Below, piece after piece: positions 57,186 through 64,000 of a stretch of 64,000 bases of DNA; the first letter of the stretch is position 1, and every line of letters starts with the position of its first letter. Source of the DNA: Bostrychus sinensis (Eukaryota; Chordata; Actinopteri; Gobiiformes; Eleotridae). Below the pieces are notes generated by a model that saw only the letters and a list, made by a program, of their open reading frames with translations, was not told the origin of the DNA and ran no database searches. Made by a program: the position numbers and the translations under genes. The DNA is taken from positions 42,156,662 through 42,220,661 of the forward strand of contig CM036242.1 in NCBI GenBank assembly GCA_020698575.1. The letters are read 5' to 3'.

Positions 57186-59141
57186 ATCTGAATGTCTCGT
57201 GTGATGTTACTTTCCACTCTGCTAATGCTCCTCTTAACTCTGCTGTCACAACAGCACAGTTTCTCCACTGTGGGACAAATAAAGGTTTTCTATTTCCAAT
57301 ACTCGTCGGTATACTGCCTCAGTTCTCTGGTTACGTCTTTAGTTTCAGTCCTGTTTCTTTCTGTAAACAGGTGTGGGCAGCACTGGAAGAGACTCCTCCC
57401 TAGGTGGAGTGTGTGCCGCTTTTAATTCAGTGTTGACAAACTGTGTAGACCAACAGCCAATCAGAGAGAATTTTGTGCACAAACATCCTGCTCTGTCTCT
57501 ACCAAGTGTCCACCTGATACAGAAAACCCTCATATATTGGATATCCCCTGCGTCTCCTGCACCTCCTGCATTCAGAGACGCAGGGGCGCTCTGGGACTAG
57601 GACCACCTCTCTGTATTAACATGACAAAGGAGAACATCTGCCCCGAGAGCACCAGCTGCAGCTAATGAGCTTTCTCTTCATTAGCAGCTCACTGTTAGCA
57701 TTGTTTCAACCGAAAATACGAGGATTTAATGGACAACACTTTGGCTTGGATTTATTATGAGGTATAAGTTTTCTTTGTTTGTGATGAGGGTGGAAGGATG
57801 AGGCTGAGGTCAGAGCTGGAGGACTAGAGGAAGACCAGAGAGGACATGAAGTTAGCCGGTGTGAGAGAAGAGGATGCAGAGGAGAGATGGAGGCAGAGGA
57901 TTCACTGTGAAAGAGAAAAGCAGCAAAGGAAAGGAAGTTAGTGCATGTTGGACATTGTGCTGCAGTGTCTAAAGTCGCCAGCAGAGGGCAGCATCACACA
58001 AGCATAGAGTGAGCTGCTCAGTTAGAAAAGTAGAGTAAAGGTCACAGATGGTTAGCTTCAGGTTCAAAAGGCATATATTTACACTGATTTAGTCCATTTT
58101 TGAACACTATCCTGGGGCATAATCAGGGGTGGGGGCACAGGGGGCAGCTGCTGTTATATTCCTTGCCACCCCGTGATTCTTTCTCTGGGCGTAACATCAG
58201 CCAGTGCAGCTGCACTGGGCCCAGGACATGAGGGGCCCCCATTGAGAGTCCTTAACTATAGTCAATTTTAGTGAATTATGTTCAGTATGTGCTGTAAATT
58301 TACACAACAGATGATTCCATTTAGGAACAAGCTTTTTTTATTATTAAAAAAGTAAATGAAAAATGTTTGATAAGCATCATTTCTTCACAAGATTAACTTA
58401 ATGCTTACAATGTTTAGTAACAAACAGTTATAAATATTTCATTTATTTTGGCACTGGCATTTCAACATTTTAAAGAAATAATTAGTCGACTTTAATAAAT
58501 TACAGTACAGTTTTTATAACTTAAGAGGGCCCTGTCTGAGAACATGCGCTGGGCCCCTGATACTGTCAATGCAAGAAAAAGCCTGTGTGTTTTGGATCCT
58601 ATATCCTATATCCTTTAACAGCTGTGTGTTACAGCTGTTAAATGTTCGAGCGGCTGCTGTCAGTGCAGAGGCATCGATATCCAGCCATCAGCAACAACAG
58701 AACCAGACAATGGTTTGTGTCACAGGTAACTGGTTCACTGAAAAACTTTTAAGTCTAAATTCTTAATAAAAAACTGTAAACAATATTTAATAATATTATA
58801 AAAATAGAGGGAAAAATGTATAATTAATAAAAGCAAAACTAAATTAAAGCACCAATAAATAAACATAGGAATAAATACATAAAAGGGATATTTATAGGCC
58901 TTGATTAATTTATTTCAACCAAACCTTACAGCTTCATTTTTAAAAATATATTTTTATTACAGCATTTTTTCTCCTGATTAAGTAATTGTTTGTGAAAGAG
59001 AGCTTTTATTTATTAATTGCTTGATTGATTTGGGAGTTTTACTCCATGGAAGAGAGGAACAGGACATTTAACAGAATATAAACTCTTTAACTTTATGTAT
59101 GACCATAGATGAGTTATTTTCTGCACCAAGTGAGTTACCTA
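57186..59141. other. Nothing recognised
   Basis: About 1.95 kb of non-coding sequence, AT-rich from 58260 to 59100. A 'gggccc' rich word pair at 58190-58240 and 58535-58555 may be a degraded repeat. Confidence 0.4.
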
Positions 59142-59238
59142 TACAGTCTGTCTCTGTCTCTGTCACTGTCTATGTCTTCAGTCTGTCTCCGTCTTCAGTC
59201 TGTCTCTGTCTCTATCTTCCATCTGTCTCTGTCTCTGT
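59142..59238. repeat. TCTGTC-rich simple repeat
   Basis: Imperfect CTGTCT/GTCTTCA units. Confidence 0.8.
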
Positions 59239-59419
59239 GAGTGGTGCGTTTGAGTGCTGCTGGTGTAAACAACATGTGGTGCGTTCACTGCCAACTGCAG
59301 CAGAGAGCGTCATCTGCGCAGGGTCAGGAGGCAGCAGCAGTAATCCTCACAACCTGACTTCTAAATACTGACGTCTGAAGTCTGAGGTCTGTTCAGGTCT
59401 AATCCAGGACCGAGACCAG

Positions 59420-61073
59420 GACCTACACCAAGACCTACACCAGGAACTACACCAGGACCTACACCAGGACCTACACCAGGAACTACACCAAGACCTACAC
59501 CAGGACCTACACCAGGACCTACACCAGGAACTACACCAAGACCTACACCAGGACCTACACCAGGACCTACACCAGGAACTACACCAGGACCTACACCAAG
59601 ACCTACACCAGGAACTACACCAGGACCTACACCAGGAACTACACCAAGACCTACACCAGGACCTACACCAGGACCTACACCAAGACCTACACCAGGACCT
59701 ACACCAGGACCTACACCAAGACCTACACCAGGACCTACACCAAGACCTACACCAGGACCTACACCAGGAACTACACCAAGACCTACACCAGGACCTACAC
59801 CAGGACCTACACCAAGACCTACACCAGGACCTACACCAAGACCTACACCAGGACCTACACCAGGAACTACACCAGGACCTACACCAGGACCTACACCAGG
59901 AACTACACCAGGACCTACACCAGGACCTACACCAGGACCTACACCAGGAACTACACCAGGAACTACACCAAGACCTACACCAGGACCTACACCAGGACCT
60001 ACACCAGGACCTACACCAAGACCTACACCAGGACCTACACCAGGAACTACACCAGGACCTACACCAAGACCTACACCAGGAACTACACCAGGACCTACAC
60101 CAGGACCTACACCAAGACCTACACCAGGACCTACACCAGGACCTACACCAAGACCTACACCAGGACCTACACCAAGACCTACACCAGGACCTACACCAAG
60201 ACCTACACCAGGACCTACACCAGGACCTACACCAGGACCTACACCAGGACCTACACCAGGACCTACACCAAGACCTACACCAGGACCTACACCAGGACCT
60301 ACACCAGGAACTACACCAGGAACTACACCAAGACCTACACCAGGACCTACACCAGGACCTACACCAGGACCTACACCAGGAACTACACCAGGACCTACAC
60401 CAAGACCTACACCAGGAACTACACCAGGACCTACACCAGGAACTACACCAAGACCTACACCAGGACCTACACCAGGACCTACACCAGGACCTACACCAGG
60501 ACCTACACCAGGACCTACACCAGGACCTACACCAGGAACTACACCAGGACCTACACCAGGACCTACACCAAGGACCTACACCAGGACCTACACCAAGACC
60601 TACACCAGGACCTACACCAAGACCTACACCAGGACCTACACCAGAACTACACCAGGACCTACACCAGGACCTACACCAGGACCTACACCAGGACCTACAC
60701 CAGGAACTACACCAGGACCTACACCAGGACCTACACCAGGACCTACACCAGGACCTACACCAGGACCTACACCAGGAACTACACCAAGACCTACACCAGG
60801 ACCTACACCAAGACCTACACCAGGACCTACACCAGGAACTACACCAGGACCTACACCAGGACCTACACCAGGAACTACACCAGGACCTACACCAGGACCA
60901 ACACCAAGACCTACACCAGGACCTACACCAGGACCTACACCAGGACCTACACCAGGACCTACACCAAGGACCTACACCAGGACCTACACCAGGACCTACA
61001 CCAGGACCTACACCAAGACCTACACCAGGACCTACACCAGGACCTACACCAGGACCTACACCAAGACTATTTT
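59420..61073 (+). repeat. 12-bp minisatellite ACCTACACCAGG, about 138 units
   Basis: Units ACCTACACCAGG, ACCTACACCAAG and ACTACACCAGGA-type variants. Frame-shifting single-base events occur near 60570, 60643 and 60966. The frame that would read TPGPTPRP has a TGA just upstream and no ATG, so it is not a mucin-like gene. The unit looks like a 12-bp relative of the GGACTAAACCA family, whose diverged units lead into it at 59395. Confidence 0.95.
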
Positions 61074-62049
61074 AAGATTATTTATTTTTGAGCTTATTTT
61101 GGACATACAGTAAAATAAGAACATTTCTTATATATTATTGTGTTTTTCTGCAGATTATGTATTTTTGTGTTAGAGTATTCTTTATTTTTCAAGTTTTTTT
61201 TAATATTATACTTTAAAGGTCCTGTAAGCAGCATGCACTCTACTGGTTTGAAAACGGTACTGCAGTCTAAATCAAAACAAGTTCTAGAACCAAAACAAAA
61301 AAATATAAACAAAAACAGCTTGGCTATTATATAAAATATATTTTTAATTGTTCACTGACTTGTTCAATTGTTCAAAACTCAAGTGTATCATTATCAGTGA
61401 AACTAATATTTGATTTAAACATGTTTACATCATATCTTGGCACACATGTGGGTCATTTTTATGAACTATAAAAATATCTACTGCTCATAGCACCTTTAAT
61501 ATAGAGTAAAAAAAGTAAATGGTATAAAAAGACTTTATTATATTTTTATAGTACATTTTTATTTTACAAGCAGGCAGATTATTTACTTTATTTTTTATTT
61601 TGGATTTTTGTTGTTTTTTTATTATGCAGGAGAATTAGCGTTTACACAAAAAGTAAGTGTAAAATGTCTTTGTTCAAATAAAAATTGTATTTTTATTTTT
61701 ATGTGACCATTTAAAAAATGGACTTAGGAAATCTGTTCAGGTCTAAAGGCAGAAGCCCATCTTACTGTTATTTTTCCACAGAAAGAGGACTAAACTGAGT
61801 GTGTGTTGTCTGAGGATGACACAGAGATGAGGAGGAGCTGTGTGTAGACTGAGTCAGACCAGAGCCCACGTCCTCTGAGTCAACGGGACTGGCCCACACC
61901 AGCTGGTACCAGGACCGGCCCACTGCTGATACAAGGCCTGCTGCTTTTAGCTCTGAATGACAGGGTGGAGTTTGAGCTTATCACGTTTACATCCAGACCG
62001 TGATTAACACATTTAACTGGATTCTCAGACTTTTATCCCGGATTTAGAG
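61074..62049. other. AT-rich, nothing recognised
   Basis: No exon or element that I can support. Confidence 0.4.
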
Positions 62050-62469
62050 TTAAAATTGTTTGGCTTTACAAGGACTTAAATGAGAGTAAACCAGGACTAA
62101 ATCAGGACTAAACCAGAGAAAAATGGATTACTAAATATAAACAAAGACCAAGCATACATCTGGACCTGAACCCAAAGTAAACCAGGACTGAACAGTGCCA
62201 AAAAATGGACTAAACCAAGACTAAACCAGGACTAAACCAGGACGAATCCAGGACTAAATTAGGACAAATCCAGGACCAATGCAGATCTTAACCAGGAATT
62301 AAGCCAGAACCAAACCAGGACTAAAACTGATCCTGAACCAGAACAGAAAGACTAAATCCAGGACCAAAGCAATGTTCTACACATTGAATTCAACAAAATC
62401 AGGACATTGAACTGCAAAAAACTCCTGAGTACCACCAATGGGACCTGTACCACAGCTTGAGAACCACTG
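62050..62469 (+). mobile_element. hAT-like element with CTAAACCAGGA core (decayed)
   Basis: The right terminus TACCACAGCTTGAGAACCACTG is the complement of the CAGTGGTTCTCA end. The core has about 25 diverged units. The left end may be TTTGGCTTTACAAG near 62058. Confidence 0.65.
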
Positions 62470-62564
62470 AACTAGACAACACTGTCCCTGGTTAAGCTAT
62501 TAATTAGAACCTGTATTGTCAAGTGGTGGGTTTGGACCCCGGTCCAGGGGCATCAGACAACCAG

Positions 62565-64000
62565 TCAGTATCTTGTGTGACCACCATTTGCCTCCCACAG
62601 TGCAACACATTTGCTAGGCATAGAGTTGATCAGGTTGTTGATTGTGGCCTGTGGAATGTTGGTCCACTCCTCTTCAGTGGCTGTGAAGTTGCTGGATATT
62701 GGCAGGACCTGGAACACGCTGTCGTATTCACCGACCCAGAGCATCCCAAACATGCTCAATGGGTGACATGTCTGGTGCTGGCCATGGAAGAACTGGGATG
62801 TTTTCAGCTTTCAGGAACTGTGTACAGATCCTTGCAACATGTGGCCGTACATTATCATGCTGCAACATGTGGCCGTGCATTATCATGCTGCAACATGGGA
62901 CCGTGCATTATCATGCTGCAACATGTGGCCATACATTATCATGCTGCAACATGTGGCTGTGCATTATCATGCTGCAACATGGGGCCGTGCATTATCATGC
63001 TGCAACATGGGACCGTGCATTATCATGCTGCAACATGTGGCTGTGCATTATCCTGCTGCAACATGGGGCCGTACATTATCATGCTGCAACATGTGGCCGT
63101 GCATTATCATGCTGCAACATGGGGCCGTGCATTATCATGCTGCAACATGGGACCGTGCATTATCATGCTGCAACATGTGGCCATACATTATCATGCTGCA
63201 ACATGGGGCCGTGCATTATCATGCTGCAACATGGGGCCGTGCAATATCATGCTGCAACATGTGGCCGTGCATTATCATCCTGCAACATGGGGCCGTGCAT
63301 TATCATGCTGCAACATGGGGGCCGTACATTATCATGCTGTAACATAGGGCTGTGCATTATCATGCTGCAACATGGGGCCGTGCATTATCATGCTGCAACA
63401 TGGGACCGTGCATTATCATGCTGCAACATGTGGCCATGCATTATCATCCTGCAACATGGGGCCGTGCATTATCATGCTGCAACATGAAGCCATGCATTAT
63501 CATGCTGCAACATTGGGCCATGAAATATCATGCTGCAACATGAAAATGTGCATTATCATGCTGTAACATGGGGCCATGCTATATCATGCTGCAACATGGG
63601 GCTGTGCATTATCATGCTGCAACATGAAGCCATGCATTATCATGCTGCAACATGAGGTGATGGTTGTGGATGAACGGCACAACAATGGGCCTCAGGATCT
63701 CATCACGGTATCTCGTTGCATTCAAAATACCATCAATAAAATGCAGCTGTGTTCATTGTCCATAACATACGCCTGCCCATACCATAACCCACGCCACCAT
63801 GGGCCACTTGCCACAACATTGACATCAGCAAACCGCTCACCCACACGATGCCATACACACGCTCTGCCGACCTCAATGAGGACAATGAGCATGCAGATGT
63901 GCTTCCCTGAGACAGTTTCTGACAGTTTGTGCAAAAATTATTTGGTTATGCAAATCAATTGTTGCAGTAGCTGTCCAGGTGGCTGATCTCAGATGATCTT
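62565..64000 (-). pseudogene. Tc1/mariner-like transposase relic with amplified catalytic segment
   Basis: On the minus strand the C-terminus reads EEEWTNIPQATINNLINSM and ends NGGHTRY with a TGA at 62565. Toward 64000 it reads RVGERFADVNVV and a GLWYGQAYV-type stretch. Between them the codons for LQHDNARPHVA, which hold the second catalytic Asp, are repeated about 29 times with a 28-bp period. The part expected to carry the first catalytic Asp appears deleted near 63890 (sequence jumps from the HLHA-like region to GRACVWHRVGERF). The N-terminus lies beyond the window end. The element cannot encode a working enzyme. Confidence 0.85.
62833..63655 (-). repeat. 28-bp minisatellite derived from transposase codons
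   Basis: Unit TGCAACATGTGGCCGTGCAT plus TATCATGC; variants ATGGGGCC, ATGGGACC, ATGAAGCC. In minus sense it encodes MLQHDNARPHVA once, but 28 is not a multiple of 3, so each unit shifts frame. One extra G occurs near 63318. Confidence 0.95.

Noticed and set aside
2561..61073. CRISPR-like arrays
   Set aside because: There are no unique spacers between repeats; units are directly tandem and the genome is eukaryotic.
59420..61073. Mucin-like (TPGPTPRP) coding sequence
   Set aside because: A stop lies directly upstream in that frame, there is no ATG, and single-base shifts break the frame three times.
62523..63986. Plus-strand Cys/His-rich frames (HYHAATCG type)
   Set aside because: They are antisense translations of the transposase-derived 28-bp repeat.

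Overview
This window is vertebrate, almost certainly teleost (probably percomorph), intronic DNA. It has split genes with canonical GT-AG junctions, an L2-type LINE, Tc1/mariner transposons, many MITE-like elements of fish type, and very dense mini- and microsatellites. There are no bacterial operons or tightly packed ORFs. Most long open frames are side effects of tandem repeats whose units lack stop codons, and are not genes.

One host gene is recognisable, on the minus strand. Five consecutive coding exons encode the N-terminal calponin-homology (CH) domain of a neuron navigator, best matched to NAV2 (NAV3 is the alternative). In transcript order they are 29870-29753, 24221-24169, 13119-13047, 12431-12200 (ending in a Q10 tract and a His/Pro-rich linker) and 7303-7188. 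All four joins keep reading frame. The first exon(s) and the rest of the gene lie outside the window, except for a weak candidate alternative first exon at 37572-37501 whose phase-0 donor would fit.

Layout: 1-6600 is a downstream intron with dispersed repeats and a 188-unit, 10-bp array that never changes length. 6644-7187 is a minisatellite whose unit contains the exon 5 splice donor. 7.9-9.3 kb is a nearly intact L2 3' half. 11.2-12.1 kb is an interrupted LINE fragment. 12.5-35.7 kb holds introns filled with (CTAAACCAGGA)n-type arrays in both orientations, several MITEs and a 1.6-kb terminal-inverted-repeat element swollen by a 15-bp minisatellite. 38.8-40.2 kb is a decayed Tc1-like transposon. 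41.1-42.0 kb is a motif-rich segment with an inverted repeat. 43.6-44.3 kb is the clearest complete element carrying the TTTAGTCCTGG repeat core. 45.2 kb has a miRNA-sized hairpin. 50.5-53.7 kb is an antisense LINE. 55.2-56.1 kb is a 21-bp array, and 59.4-61.1 kb a 12-bp array. 62.5-64.0 kb is a second Tc1-like transposase relic whose catalytic-motif codons were amplified about 29-fold.

The unifying observation is that minisatellites here appear to have been born inside other functional sequences: inside MITEs, inside a transposase catalytic motif, and across an exon-intron boundary of the host gene.
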